From assembly GCF_013201935.1 (NCBI RefSeq), contig NZ_CP053833.1, positions 2,170,001 through 2,234,000 on the forward strand: a stretch of DNA of 64,000 nucleotides. The letters are read 5' to 3'. Below, in pieces: positions 1-9,776 of the stretch. Under the pieces are notes generated by a model, which was not told the origin of the DNA, searched no databases, and saw only the letters and a program-made list of their open reading frames with translations. How positions within the stretch are numbered: the stretch's first letter is position 1; every line of letters begins with the position of its first letter. The position numbers and the translations under genes were made by a program. Source of the DNA: Arcobacter cloacae (GTDB lineage: Bacteria > Campylobacterota > Campylobacteria > Campylobacterales > Arcobacteraceae).

Positions 1-694
1 TATAAATTTCACCTGATTGTGCAACCGTCATGTCATGTTGAAAAAGTCCTATTAATAAACCACCAACTAGATTAACCATAGTAATTATAATACCAGCGAC
101 AGCATCACCTTTTACAAATTTTGATGATCCATCCATCGCTCCATAAAAATTTGCTTCAGATATTAAAGACTTTCGTCTTTCTTGTGCTTCTTTATCATCA
201 ATAAATCCAGCATTTAAATCAGCATCAATTGCCATTTGTTTTCCAGGCATAGAATCAAGTGTAAATCTTGCAGTTACCTCAGCAACCCTTGTAGCACCTT
301 TTGTTACAACCATAAAATTAATCAAAACCAATATGATAAATACGATTATACCAATAACCATATCTCCACCAACAACAAACTCTCCAAAGGCTGAAATTAT
401 TGAACTTACAGCTTCAGGACCATTATGTCCTTCACTTAAAATAGACCTTGTCGTTGCAATATTTAAGGCCAAACGAAATAGTGCTAGAATCAAAATAAGT
501 GTTGGAAAAGTAGTTAAATCTGATGGCTTTTGAATATACAAAGAGATTAATAAAATCAATAAAGATAAAGACAAAGATATAATCAAAAAGAAATCTAAAA
601 CTCCCTTTGGTAAAGGTACAATTATAATTGCAAGTATAGAAATAAACAGTGCAACAACAATTAAATCTTTTGAAAATATCTTTTTTATGTTCAT
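1..694 (-). CDS. flhA: Flagellar biosynthesis protein FlhA, N-terminal part (cut by window edge)
   Basis: FlhA forms the nonameric inner-membrane export gate ring of the flagellar type III secretion system. Translating the minus strand from the ATG at 694 gives an open frame of 231 codons that runs off the left edge. It starts [17 protein letters not shown] and contains several hydrophobic segments. The conserved FHIPEP-family stretches are visible: [20 protein letters not shown], then a [20 protein letters not shown] segment followed by [18 protein letters not shown]. The C-terminal cytoplasmic domain lies outside the window. It is the last gene here of a co-directional flagellar series, 22 bases after flgL. 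The ribosome-binding site is weak, which fits translation in an operon. The family assignment is very secure. Confidence 0.95.
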   Translation of the reverse strand, partial: MNIKKIFSKDLIVVALFISILAIIIVPLPKGVLDFFLIISLSLSLLILLISLYIQKPSDLTTFPTLILILALFRLALNIATTRSILSEGHNGPEAVSSIISAFGEFVVGGDMVIGIIVFIILVLINFMVVTKGATRVAEVTARFTLDSMPGKQMAIDADLNAGFIDDKEAQERRKSLISEANFYGAMDGSSKFVKGDAVAGIIITMVNLVGGLLIGLFQHDMTVAQSGEIY

Positions 695-716
695 ATACTA
701 AATTTATTTTTGCTAG

Positions 717-1862
717 TTAATTCATAAAATTAACTAGCGACAATTGATTTGTTTTACTTATTGTTGAATACAACGCAGTATAAGTTAATTCTAAAGCTTT
801 TGCTTTTACTGCAACTTCTGTTAAATTAGCAGCCCCTAATTCTTGAGATAAAATATTTAATTGTGTCAATTTTGAACTAACCCTATCTAATGAATTTTCA
901 AATATCTTATTTTTACTTCCTAGTTCTGCATGAGCAACATTCACATCATCAAAAGCTTTTTTTACATTTTCTAAACCTTTACCTATCAACTCTCTTGATT
1001 GAGTATCTGATATTGGATTTCCTGCTGAATCAACTTTATTTAAAGCATTTATAACATCATCTAACATATTAAAAATTGTAGTTTTTGCTTCAAATTTTGT
1101 TCCATTTGAAAAAGTATTTGGAATATTAACTGAATATGTATTTGTAGCAGGATCTAAATTAACAGGTGTTAATGTTTCTGAAGTAACATTACCATCTAAA
1201 TCATATTTTGTTAATGTATCATTTGTTGGAGAATTTAATTTCCACTCATTTCCATCTTGATCTATGATTCTATCATTTTGTTTAAAAGTTAAATCCTGAC
1301 CTTTTAAAGCTGTTGAAGAACTATACATCATAGAATCAAACCCATTGATTCCTCTTTCTCTATATGAACCCTCTTCTACAGCAACTCTTCTTAATTTATT
1401 ATCTCCTTGATAAATTATTTCACCAGCTGAATTTTTCTCAAAAGGTTTTATCGCTGAATTTGAACCTGAGAATACATATTCTCCTTCAACTTGTGTATTT
1501 GCTAAATCATAAAGATTTTCTTTCATACCAGCAATATTTAAAGCAATTGCTTTTAAACCGTCATTACTTGTAGTATCAGTATTTGCTTTTATTAATTCAG
1601 CATTAATATACTCAAGAATATTTTTTATCTCTTTCATTGTTGAATCAGAAGTATTGTTTTGAATTTTAGTTCTTTCTATTTGCGTTTTTAACCCTTCAAA
1701 AGTTCTAATTTTATCATCAACTACCAATTCTCTAGAGTAAAGAACTGAATCATCGCTACCATCTTGCAACTTCTTACCAGTAGCTGCTTGATATGAAAGT
1801 TTTTGTTGTAAACTATCTAAATTTTTTAATCTATACATAGTTTGATCTATTTGACTAATCAT
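717..1862 (-). CDS. flgL: Flagellar hook-associated protein 3 (hook-filament junction, FlgL)
   Basis: FlgL sits between the hook (through FlgK) and the flagellin filament. The 381-residue product has the flagellin-like layout: a helical N terminus beginning MISQIDQTMYRLKNLDSLQQ, a variable middle (about 130-280), and a helical C terminus containing NILSQELGAANLTEVAVKAK, the conserved C-terminal coiled-coil signature of FlgL. The early phrase QAATGKKLQDGSDDS resembles the FlgL/flagellin 'sGkrl..psDD' motif. The start codon overlaps the end of fliI by 4 bases (ATGA), so the two are translationally coupled. Flagellin itself is excluded by the lack of a long D2/D3 region and by the context. Confidence 0.88.
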   Translation of the reverse strand: MISQIDQTMYRLKNLDSLQQKLSYQAATGKKLQDGSDDSVLYSRELVVDDKIRTFEGLKTQIERTKIQNNTSDSTMKEIKNILEYINAELIKANTDTTSNDGLKAIALNIAGMKENLYDLANTQVEGEYVFSGSNSAIKPFEKNSAGEIIYQGDNKLRRVAVEEGSYRERGINGFDSMMYSSSTALKGQDLTFKQNDRIIDQDGNEWKLNSPTNDTLTKYDLDGNVTSETLTPVNLDPATNTYSVNIPNTFSNGTKFEAKTTIFNMLDDVINALNKVDSAGNPISDTQSRELIGKGLENVKKAFDDVNVAHAELGSKNKIFENSLDRVSSKLTQLNILSQELGAANLTEVAVKAKALELTYTALYSTISKTNQLSLVNFMN

Positions 1863-3163
1863 TGTAAAACCTTTCTAAAATTGGCAATGGTTTCATTAAA
1901 ATCAAAAAGCTTTTGAGAATCTTGAACCAAAAATTCTCTTATTTGCTCTTTTTTTGCCATTGCATTGTCAAGTTCCGGATCCATACCTGTTTTGTATGCA
2001 CCAACTCTAACTAAAACTTCATTCTCTTTTATCAATGATAATACTCTTTTTAACTTTAAAAAATCATTATAGTGCTCTTTTGTAACTACTTTATCAATTA
2101 CCCTTGAAGCAGATTTTAATATATTTATAGGTGGATAAAAACCTTGTTCAGTTAAGTCTCTCGTTAATACTATATGTCCATCTAAAATAGATCTACTTTG
2201 ATCTGCAATTGGATCATTCATATCATCTCCATCAACCAAAACTGTAAAAAATGCTGTAATAGAACCCTTTTTGCTATTTCCTGCTCTTTCCATCAATTGT
2301 GGTAAAAGTGCAAAAACAGAAGGTGGATAACCACGACTAACAGGTGGCTCTCCCGTACTTAAACCAATCTCTCTCTGAGCCATTGCAAATCTTGTTACTG
2401 AATCCATCATCAAAAGTACATCATGTCCCTTATCTCTAAAAAATTCAGCAATAGCCATAGCTGTAAATGCCCCATATTTTCTCATTAAAGCTGATTCATC
2501 AGAAGTTGCAGCAATAATAACTGTATTTTCTAAATTATTATTTAAATTATAGTGTATGAATTCAGGGATTTCACGTCCTCTTTCCCCAATTAATGCTACA
2601 ACTTTTATTTGAGCTTCACAACCTTTTACAATCATTCCCATTAAAGTTGATTTTCCAACTCCTGAACCTGCAAAAATTCCTACTTTTTGACCTTTTCCAC
2701 AAGTTAGCATTGAATCAATTACTTTTACTCCAGTTGAAAATCTTTTATCAATAATTCCTCTTTCCAAAGCAGGCATTGAAACTTTATTTATTGCTGAATT
2801 CTCTTCAATATTTTCAATTTTTCCTTTATCATCAATTGGTTCACCTAAAGCATTTACAACTCTACCTATTAATCCATAACCACATCTAACACTTAAACCA
2901 TCTTTTTGTAAATAAACTTTATCATTTATTCTAAATCCTTCTATAAATGAAAAAGGAACAACTGTAAAATTTTTATCACTTATTGAGGCTACCATTCCTA
3001 AAACAGTATATAAATGCTGTACAGATTCGATTTTTACAATATCACCAACTGCCACCTCAAGCCCTGTTGCACTTAAAGTTGTAGTTGAAATATTTGTAAT
3101 TCTTCCAAAAGCTATAGAGAGATTTGTTTCATCAATTCTATTTAAAATATCATCTATATTCAT
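1859..3163 (-). CDS. fliI: Flagellum-specific ATPase FliI
   Basis: FliI is the hexameric, F1-beta-like ATPase that helps unfold and deliver substrates to the flagellar export gate, together with FliH and FliJ. The 434-residue product has a beta-barrel N-terminal domain, a Walker A loop AGSGVGKST (about residues 165-173), the ATPase signature around PPVSRGYPPSVFALLPQLME, and a helical C terminus. Length is normal for the family. It overlaps flgL by 4 bases and shares one base with the upstream TPR gene. FliH is encoded about 20 kb away in the same locus. I did not find an obvious fliJ next to it. Confidence 0.96.
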   Translation of the reverse strand: MNIDDILNRIDETNLSIAFGRITNISTTTLSATGLEVAVGDIVKIESVQHLYTVLGMVASISDKNFTVVPFSFIEGFRINDKVYLQKDGLSVRCGYGLIGRVVNALGEPIDDKGKIENIEENSAINKVSMPALERGIIDKRFSTGVKVIDSMLTCGKGQKVGIFAGSGVGKSTLMGMIVKGCEAQIKVVALIGERGREIPEFIHYNLNNNLENTVIIAATSDESALMRKYGAFTAMAIAEFFRDKGHDVLLMMDSVTRFAMAQREIGLSTGEPPVSRGYPPSVFALLPQLMERAGNSKKGSITAFFTVLVDGDDMNDPIADQSRSILDGHIVLTRDLTEQGFYPPINILKSASRVIDKVVTKEHYNDFLKLKRVLSLIKENEVLVRVGAYKTGMDPELDNAMAKKEQIREFLVQDSQKLFDFNETIANFRKVLQ

Positions 3164-5157
3164 TACATCTCATCACACATTTTTTTATAAAGACTTTCCG
3201 TTGTATCTTTCACTTCTTTACATTTCAAAATGTATTCAGCTTTTTTATTTTTATCCCCTAAATTTTCATATAACCCTAAAATATCATAATATATTTTTAC
3301 CTCATCATTTGGCTTTAATTTTCTTGTATTAGATATTGCTTCTAGTAAATAATCAACTGATTTTTGATAATTGTTTTTCTCTTTTTCTATTCTTGATAAC
3401 TCAGTTTCTACAAAAGGTGAATAAATAAATGCTCTCACATCTTTTTGCTTGTCATACAACTTTTGCAAAATCTCTTCAGCCTCTTTTTTCTCATCAATTT
3501 GTAATAAATATAAATAATAATCATGATATAAATCTATAATCATAGGATTTGATTCATTTGCTTTTATAAAATCTTTATTTGCAAAAGTATAAATAAAAAA
3601 TTTTTCCATAGCATTTGGTTCATTTCTTATTTTATTTAGCTGATATCTATACATAAACTCTTTTGATAAAACAGCTTTATCGTCAACCATTTCAACTTTT
3701 GAGGAAAAATCTAATGCTTCATCTATCAAATTAAGATTAAATGCCATTCTTTCAAGATACAAATATATATTTGCATCTCTTGTTTTATTAAAAGTCTCTT
3801 TAATTTGATAATAAGCTCTCTCATAAGGGGCTTCTATTAAACACTCAAAAAAATTATATTTTACACTCTCATCTTGAATCAATTTTTCTAATGTTTCACT
3901 TCTTGAAGTTTTTAAAAGTTCACTTAACTCAGAACATTTTCCTTGAGATAAATAATCTTTTATTAAATCTATATTTACTTCATCTAATATTTCATCAATT
4001 GAGTTATAACCAAATCTTTTTACTATTTCATTCGAAACTTTTCTATAGACTTTTTCCGTCTTTAGAATTTGCTCATATTTTTTATCTTTTTTATCATTCA
4101 TTAACTCTTGTAATAAAGATTTTTGTTGCATTGCTTCATTTTCTTGATATTTTGCAGCCACTACGCTAGGAGTTAAAAAACCTTGTCTCATAAGAATTTC
4201 ATCTATAAACATTTTTGAATTATTTGCATGAATCCCTTGAGAATATTCATTTATAATATCTTTATATAAATCTTTTGCTTTTTCTAAATAATAGTTTGTT
4301 TTATCATACATTATCATATACGTATTTGCTAATTTATATTTAAAATCTTCTATTACCTCATCTTTTGTTGTTCTTTTTAATAATTCTCTTAAAATTTCAG
4401 CGGCATGTTCTGGCATACCTGCTTTTATTAATCTATTAATTTTTCTATTAGCAACATAAGAATCATTTGCATAAAAATCTATATTAGTTCTTAATACTTG
4501 TTTTATCAACTCGTTTGCTTTTTCTAATTCTCCAGCTAATACATAAACATCAAATAATTCATCAGCAACCACTGTTGCTACTTCTTTATTTTTAGTTAAA
4601 GTAAGAATTTCATAAAGATAAGTTATAGCTTTGTTATAATCTCTTTGATACTTAAAAACTTTTGCTAAAGATATTTTTCCATAAGTTTTAGTTAATTCGT
4701 CATCAAAATTATCAATGATTACTTGAGCAAAATATTTTGCATCTTCTATTTTATTTATTTCAAGTTTTAATTCAACTAATAACATATATGCTTTTGATAA
4801 ATCGCTTTGATTTATCAAAGATGAGTTTATAGCACGTTCTAGTTCATTTGATGCTTCAAGAATCAATCTTTTTGTCTGTTTTTTTAAAACTAGCTCAGAG
4901 TATAAAATCATAATATCAGAAGTTAAAACTCTTATTTTATTTTTTTCTTTGAAATCTTTTATTTGAGTATAGGCATCATCAATTTTTCCATCTTTTGATA
5001 AATCTTTTGCATTTTGTAAAATATCAAATCCATCAGAAATCGCTTGTTTTCTCTGCTCTGATATTTGCTCACCAGTTGAATCTATAAAACTATAATAAAA
5101 ATCTTTGTTTGCATTTAAAGTATTTACTAATAAAAATAGTGTAATTAATAATTTCAA
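3163..5157 (-). CDS. Secreted TPR-repeat protein of the flagellar locus (function unknown)
   Basis: A 664-residue protein with a short signal peptide (MKLLITLFLLVNTLNA, cleavage probably after about residue 16), followed entirely by helical hairpins of the tetratricopeptide/Sel1-like kind, for example around IDDAYTQIKDF, YNKAITYLYEILTLT and YQKSVDYLLEAISN. It should therefore be periplasmic or surface-exposed. It sits between flhB (3 bases away) and fliI (1-base overlap), so it is certainly part of the flagellar operon. Campylobacterota motors have extra periplasmic scaffold rings built from TPR proteins such as PflA and PflB; by location and architecture this is a candidate for such a role. 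I cannot assign it as an orthologue of either by eye. Confidence 0.7.
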   Translation of the reverse strand: MKLLITLFLLVNTLNANKDFYYSFIDSTGEQISEQRKQAISDGFDILQNAKDLSKDGKIDDAYTQIKDFKEKNKIRVLTSDIMILYSELVLKKQTKRLILEASNELERAINSSLINQSDLSKAYMLLVELKLEINKIEDAKYFAQVIIDNFDDELTKTYGKISLAKVFKYQRDYNKAITYLYEILTLTKNKEVATVVADELFDVYVLAGELEKANELIKQVLRTNIDFYANDSYVANRKINRLIKAGMPEHAAEILRELLKRTTKDEVIEDFKYKLANTYMIMYDKTNYYLEKAKDLYKDIINEYSQGIHANNSKMFIDEILMRQGFLTPSVVAAKYQENEAMQQKSLLQELMNDKKDKKYEQILKTEKVYRKVSNEIVKRFGYNSIDEILDEVNIDLIKDYLSQGKCSELSELLKTSRSETLEKLIQDESVKYNFFECLIEAPYERAYYQIKETFNKTRDANIYLYLERMAFNLNLIDEALDFSSKVEMVDDKAVLSKEFMYRYQLNKIRNEPNAMEKFFIYTFANKDFIKANESNPMIIDLYHDYYLYLLQIDEKKEAEEILQKLYDKQKDVRAFIYSPFVETELSRIEKEKNNYQKSVDYLLEAISNTRKLKPNDEVKIYYDILGLYENLGDKNKKAEYILKCKEVKDTTESLYKKMCDEM

Positions 5158-5160
5158 TTT

Positions 5161-6210
5161 TTACCTTTTTCTTTTTAATTCATACACATATGAAAAAATC
5201 TCTGCCATAGCTTTATAAAAATCACTTGGAATTTCTCTATCAATATCAATTTGCTCATATAAAGACCTAGCTAATGCTGGATTTTCAATTATTGGAATAT
5301 CATTTTCTCTTGCCACATCTTTAATTTTTAAAGCAAGGAAATCTATTCCTTTTCCAACGACTAAAGGTGCAGAATTTACTTTATTATCATATTTTAATGC
5401 TACAGCATAATGAGTTGGATTTGTTATAACAACATCTGCATCAGGTACATTACTCATCATTCTTTTTTGAGCCATTTGCATCTGTATTCTTCTAATTCGA
5501 CCCTTTACTAAAGGATCTCCTTCCATATTTTTAAATTCATCTTTAATCTCTTGTTTACTCATTCTTAAAGATTTCATATAATAATGTCTTGAAAAATAAA
5601 AATCTATTATAGCAAAAATAATAAGAATTAAAAGAATTGCTAAAATAAAATATATTGTTAATTGCACCATAATAGAAATCGTTGCATTTGTTTCCATGTT
5701 CATAATTGATAAAAAATCTTTGTTAGTTAATATAAATAGAACAAACATAACAACTATAATAATAATTAATTTAAGTGTTAATTTAAAAGCTTCTATTAAT
5801 TTTTTCAATCCAAAAATATTTTGCATCCCTTTAATTGGGTCAAGTTTTTGTAAATCAAATTTTAAAGGAACAGTAATAAATCCAAATTGCATCCAATTAG
5901 TCGCTAATGTTAAAACTACTACTAAAATAAAAAGAGGAGCTAATGCTTTAAGTAAAGTTATAGTTACACTATAAGTAATAGAAAAAAATACTGTACTATC
6001 TAATTCTTGTCCTATAAAACCATAAGAGTACATCATTAGTTTTTTTATTTCTAATAAGGAAAAAGATGAAAAAAAAAGTAAATACAACGAGCCAAAAAAT
6101 AAAATAGCAGCACCCGTTACTTCCATTGACTTGTTAACATTTCCCTCTTTTTTGGCATCCTCTATTTTTTTGGATGTGGGTTCTTCGGTTTTTTCTTCTT
6201 CATCTGCCAT
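5161..6210 (-). CDS. flhB: Flagellar export switch protein FlhB
   Basis: FlhB is the export-gate component that switches substrate specificity from rod/hook to filament proteins when the hook is finished. The 349-residue product has a charged cytoplasmic N terminus (EEKTEEPTSKKIEDAKKEG, the family signature), four transmembrane segments (roughly 33-52, 88-104, 145-162, 185-205), and a cytoplasmic domain with the autocleavage motif NPTH at residues 264-267. The motif is intact, so self-cleavage is expected. It follows fliR by 15 bases. The hook-length ruler FliK, its partner, is encoded just beyond fliR. Confidence 0.97.
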   Translation of the reverse strand: MADEEEKTEEPTSKKIEDAKKEGNVNKSMEVTGAAILFFGSLYLLFFSSFSLLEIKKLMMYSYGFIGQELDSTVFFSITYSVTITLLKALAPLFILVVVLTLATNWMQFGFITVPLKFDLQKLDPIKGMQNIFGLKKLIEAFKLTLKLIIIIVVMFVLFILTNKDFLSIMNMETNATISIMVQLTIYFILAILLILIIFAIIDFYFSRHYYMKSLRMSKQEIKDEFKNMEGDPLVKGRIRRIQMQMAQKRMMSNVPDADVVITNPTHYAVALKYDNKVNSAPLVVGKGIDFLALKIKDVARENDIPIIENPALARSLYEQIDIDREIPSDFYKAMAEIFSYVYELKRKR

Positions 6211-6225
6211 ATAAACTCTTTTTTA

Positions 6226-6975
6226 TTATTGAAATTTATCTATAAAATAATTTGTAAATGCTTCTGAAAAAATTTCCATAGCTAATATCAAAAAAATAAA
6301 TATTAATGCAAATTTCAACTGAAATGTTATAACAAAAGGTGAAAAAGAAGGCATAGATCTAGTACCATATCCATAATAAACATCCATTATAAATCCAATA
6401 AAAAAAAGTGGCAAAGCAAAAGCAAAAGCAAAAGCAAACATTCTTTTTATTTCATCTATTGCTAATTGTATCCCATTATAAGAAAATATATCAAAGCTAC
6501 CTAAATTTATCAATGAAAAACTTTTTACTAATATGACAATCGTCATTTCATACATACCTGTTTGAAAAAACAACATCAATGCTATCCAATAAAGTAGTTT
6601 TGCTATTAATCCCTCTTGAGAACCCGTTGTTGGGTCAAACATCATAGCCATTGATAAAGCAGTTGAATACTCTATAAATTCACCAATTACCTTTACAGCT
6701 GAAAAAATAATATTTATAAACATAGAGGCAACTAAACCTAAAGTTATCTCAGAAATTAAACTAATCAAAAAATTATCTTGATTTATTTCCGAAGATATTG
6801 TAACTAAAGGAAAAACAAAAATTGTAATATAAAAAGCAAAGGCAATTCTAATAGTTGGACTAATTGCAGCATGACCAAATACAGGCATAAAAGCTACAAA
6901 TGCTACGATTCTTGCAAATAAAAGAAGAAACTGATATAAAGTCTCTTCATTAAGTAGTGATAAAAAAGCTTCCAT
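6226..6975 (-). CDS. fliR: Flagellar export gate protein FliR
   Basis: FliR is one subunit of the FliPQR export channel in the inner membrane. The 249-residue product is almost entirely hydrophobic with about six transmembrane segments. Family features are seen: an N-terminal helix followed by RIVAFVAFMPVFG, a central EFIEYSTALSMAMMFDPTTG stretch, and a C terminus ending in FTNYFIDKF. Its start shares one base with the end of fliK and it is 15 bases before flhB, the usual fliR-flhB order. fliP and fliQ are not in this window. Confidence 0.94.
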   Translation of the reverse strand: MEAFLSLLNEETLYQFLLLFARIVAFVAFMPVFGHAAISPTIRIAFAFYITIFVFPLVTISSEINQDNFLISLISEITLGLVASMFINIIFSAVKVIGEFIEYSTALSMAMMFDPTTGSQEGLIAKLLYWIALMLFFQTGMYEMTIVILVKSFSLINLGSFDIFSYNGIQLAIDEIKRMFAFAFAFALPLFFIGFIMDVYYGYGTRSMPSFSPFVITFQLKFALIFIFLILAMEIFSEAFTNYFIDKFQ

Positions 6976-8984
6976 TACATATAGTCTAAAACTTTATCTT
7001 CTCTATCTTTATTTTCCTCTTTTAATTGTAAAACAGACTGTGTATCTATTTGCCCTTCAAATCTATTTTGTTGATTTGAATTACTTTGTCCATTTGAAGA
7101 TTGTTGATTGTTTTGATTTGAAGAAGTAAAATCTAAGTTAAAAATTGTATTTTCATCAAAAGTTTTATTCAACGAGTTTCTTAATACATTTTGATTTTCA
7201 ACTAAAGCCTCTAAAGTTCCACCATTAGATGCATTCATACTAATAGTTAAGGCATTACTATTTTTATCATTTTTCATCAAAATTGCAATACTTCCCAACT
7301 CTAAAGGATTTAAATTAATTCTAAATACAGTAACTGGAGGTCTATAATTTTCATACATTTGTCTAGCAATATCAGACATCATTGTTGACATTTGTTGTTT
7401 TGCTCCAATTATTCTTGATTGAATATTGTAAGATAAAGGTGAATTCACACTTAATTCAACATCTTCTGCTACATTAAGAGTATTTTCAAGTAACGCATTA
7501 CTTGCTTCTATAGATTTCGTTATTAAATGCTTAACATCTTCACTTCTAATACTTTTTTCCATTAACAAACTATCTAAAAGATTTTTTTTATCTAAATTAT
7601 TTAAATCTTGCTTTTTTACTAACTCTAAAGTTTTTAAATCTACATTTTGTTCCACATCAACATCTTGTAGTCCCAACTCTAAAATACTAGCACTTTTTTC
7701 AATATCTGTTAATGAATTTGCATTTTTTAAAATATTTATAGCTTCACTTTTATTTAAAAGAAATTGACTATTCAGCAGATTTTTTTGTCCACCTAAATAT
7801 AAATTAGATAAAAAATCTTTCGATTGTTCTAATTCTGTTTTGATAATAGTCTCATTTTCCAAGATATTTAACATAGGATTTTTACTGTTTTTTTCAATTA
7901 AAATATCCATTAAACTTTTTTTACTATTTATATTTTGATTATCTTGAGAATCAACTACATACTCTTTTGTAATTAAAGGAACTATCTCTTCTTTAGTATC
8001 TATTTTTGTTTCTACTTTTTGTGTTTCTAAATCAACTACACTTGCAACTACTTGTGATTCAATATTCTGTGAAGAATTTTGATTTGAGATTTCTTTATCT
8101 TCATTTGATTTTAATATTTGAATATCTTTTTGTAAATCTTTTGTTATTGTCTCATCTTTTACTTCTATTTTTGCTTCTTGATTATTCTTAATATTTTCAT
8201 CTAAAACTACTTTTTCTAAATCTATTTTTGTATCTTTATTATCTTGTGTAGAAATTACTATTTGTGGTTCTATTTTTATATTTTCTTTTTGTAAATCTTT
8301 TGTTATTGTCTCATCTTTTACTTCTATTTTTGCTTCTTGATTATTCTTAATATTTTCATCTAAAACTACTTTTTCTAAATCTATTTTTGTATCTTTATTA
8401 TCTTGTGTAGAAATTACTATTTGTGGTTCTATTTTTATATTTTCTTTTTGTAAATCTTTTGTTATTGTCTCATCTTTTACTTCTATTTTTGCTTCTTGAT
8501 TATTCTTAATATTTTCATCTAAAACTACTTTTTCTAAATCTATTTTTGTATCTTGATTATCTTGTATAGAAATTACTATTTGTGGTTCTATTTTTATATT
8601 TTCATTATTTTTAGAAGTATCATTTAAAATTTTATTATTTAAAGCTTTATCAAATTTTTGTTCTTTTAGTGTTTCATTTTTTGCTTCAAGAACTAATCTA
8701 TCCAATAACGAGTTATTACTATTTTTTAAATCTATGTTTTCAGTATTTTCAAGTACAACATTATTTGATTGTTCAACTATTAACATATCTTTGTTAATAG
8801 GCTCTTTTTTTACTAAAACATCCTGTTTTAACGTAGTTTGTTCTTCTTTTTCTGTTCCCATACTATCTTTTAATAAAGAATCAAATAAAGAAGGGGAATC
8901 TTTTGTTACTTCTTTATCAGAAACTAGAGAAACTTCATTAGTTGAAGAGCTATTTTTTGAGATTACATCTATTGGATTTGCCAT
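6975..8984 (-). CDS. fliK: Flagellar hook-length control protein FliK, with internal tandem repeats
   Basis: FliK is secreted during hook assembly and acts as a ruler that tells FlhB when the hook is long enough. The 669-residue product is long for the family. Its N-terminal two thirds is low-complexity and rich in Asn, Lys and Glu. The C-terminal part holds the Flg_hook domain (about residues 530-630), recognisable from VFRINLNPLELGSIAI and the LNPLELG core, followed by a Gln/Asn/Ser-rich tail. Residues 127-285 are three almost identical 53-residue repeats. Assignment rests on the C-terminal domain plus its place between flgC and fliR. Confidence 0.88.
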   Translation of the reverse strand: MANPIDVISKNSSSTNEVSLVSDKEVTKDSPSLFDSLLKDSMGTEKEEQTTLKQDVLVKKEPINKDMLIVEQSNNVVLENTENIDLKNSNNSLLDRLVLEAKNETLKEQKFDKALNNKILNDTSKNNENIKIEPQIVISIQDNQDTKIDLEKVVLDENIKNNQEAKIEVKDETITKDLQKENIKIEPQIVISTQDNKDTKIDLEKVVLDENIKNNQEAKIEVKDETITKDLQKENIKIEPQIVISTQDNKDTKIDLEKVVLDENIKNNQEAKIEVKDETITKDLQKDIQILKSNEDKEISNQNSSQNIESQVVASVVDLETQKVETKIDTKEEIVPLITKEYVVDSQDNQNINSKKSLMDILIEKNSKNPMLNILENETIIKTELEQSKDFLSNLYLGGQKNLLNSQFLLNKSEAINILKNANSLTDIEKSASILELGLQDVDVEQNVDLKTLELVKKQDLNNLDKKNLLDSLLMEKSIRSEDVKHLITKSIEASNALLENTLNVAEDVELSVNSPLSYNIQSRIIGAKQQMSTMMSDIARQMYENYRPPVTVFRINLNPLELGSIAILMKNDKNSNALTISMNASNGGTLEALVENQNVLRNSLNKTFDENTIFNLDFTSSNQNNQQSSNGQSNSNQQNRFEGQIDTQSVLQLKEENKDREDKVLDYM
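8131..8607 (-). repeat. Three tandem 159-bp in-frame repeats inside fliK
   Basis: The 10-mer tgtaaatctt recurs at 8131, 8290 and 8449, exactly 159 bases apart, and the intervening sequence is nearly identical between copies. Each unit encodes 53 residues (starting [NK]ENIKIEPQ and ending TITKDLQ), so gain or loss of a unit keeps the reading frame. The copy closest to the start codon carries the few visible differences (for example SIQDNQD where the others have STQDNKD). Near-identity at DNA level means the array is young or kept uniform by recombination. Confidence 0.95.
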
Positions 8985-8994
8985 AATTTATCGA

Positions 8995-9459
8995 TTACAT
9001 ATTTAAGATTTCTAAAGTCTTAGAATCTATATTTTTATGAGTATTAAATGAAGTAACATTTGCTTCATAAGATCTCATTGCCTCTATTAAATCAACCATC
9101 TCAATTACAGGATTGATGTCTGGATAAGCCACATATCCTTGTTCATTTGCATCAGGGTGAGTCGGATCATATTTCATAACTGGTTTTGCATCAGATTGAA
9201 TGATTGATTTTACACCAACTCCTCTTAATGAAAGATCTGAATTTATACTATTGGTAGTTTCAATATCGTTTGAATTAGTTTTTTTGTTATTACTTGCTAT
9301 TAAAACATCTTCAAAAACTACTTGTTGCTTTTTATAAGGTCCACCCTCAGCAGTATGAGTAGTTTTAGCATTTGCAATATTTGCACTTACAACATTGATT
9401 CTTGTTCTTTGTGCACTCATACCAGATGATGCTACATTGTATCCATCAAAAAAACCCAT
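8995..9459 (-). CDS. flgC: Flagellar proximal rod protein FlgC
   Basis: FlgC is one of the proximal rod subunits that cross the periplasm. The 154-residue product begins MGFFDGYNVASSGMSAQRTR with the rod-family N-terminal motif VVSANIANAKTT. It ends with the rod/hook C-terminal helix (EMVDLIEAMRSYEANVTSFN). A middle segment GYVAYPDINPVIEMVD is typical for FlgC. It lies 13 bases after fliE and 10 bases before fliK. The length fits FlgC (about 140-165 residues). Confidence 0.95.
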   Translation of the reverse strand: MGFFDGYNVASSGMSAQRTRINVVSANIANAKTTHTAEGGPYKKQQVVFEDVLIASNNKKTNSNDIETTNSINSDLSLRGVGVKSIIQSDAKPVMKYDPTHPDANEQGYVAYPDINPVIEMVDLIEAMRSYEANVTSFNTHKNIDSKTLEILNM

Positions 9460-9472
9460 GTCTCATCCTTAA

Positions 9473-9766
9473 TTAAATTTGCATTCTCATTATTTCTTTA
9501 TATGCATTAACAGCTTTATTTTTAACTTCTAATGCTAACTTCATTGACAACTCAGCTTCTTCAATTCTTTGAACAGCTTCTTGTAAATTAGTAACTTTTC
9601 CTGTTGCTATTTGCTCCATCGAATCGTAACCTTTTATTTGATGATTATTTACTTCAGATATTGCATTATTTAACATATTTTGAAAAGATTTATCTGAAAC
9701 ATCGGCTACTTTTTGAGTCTCTTTATTTATCATATTTAAAGAACTTGCTATTGAAGATATATTCAA
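9473..9766 (-). CDS. fliE: Flagellar hook-basal body protein FliE
   Basis: FliE links the MS ring to the proximal rod and is the first protein exported. The 97-residue product has the family pattern: an N-terminal region with SFQNMLNNAISEVN and a C-terminal helix QRIEEAELSMKLALEVKNKAVNAYKEIMRMQI, in which the 'E.A..S..LA..V.NK...AY.EIM.MQ' signature is complete. It is followed by flgC after 13 bases, the standard fliE/flgC neighbourhood. Confidence 0.95.
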   Translation of the reverse strand: MNISSIASSLNMINKETQKVADVSDKSFQNMLNNAISEVNNHQIKGYDSMEQIATGKVTNLQEAVQRIEEAELSMKLALEVKNKAVNAYKEIMRMQI

Positions 9767-9776
9767 AATTTACTCC

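Noticed and set aside
8131-8607. CRISPR-like array
   Set aside because: Repeats are 159 bp, contiguous without spacers, and in frame within fliK; they are coding tandem repeats.
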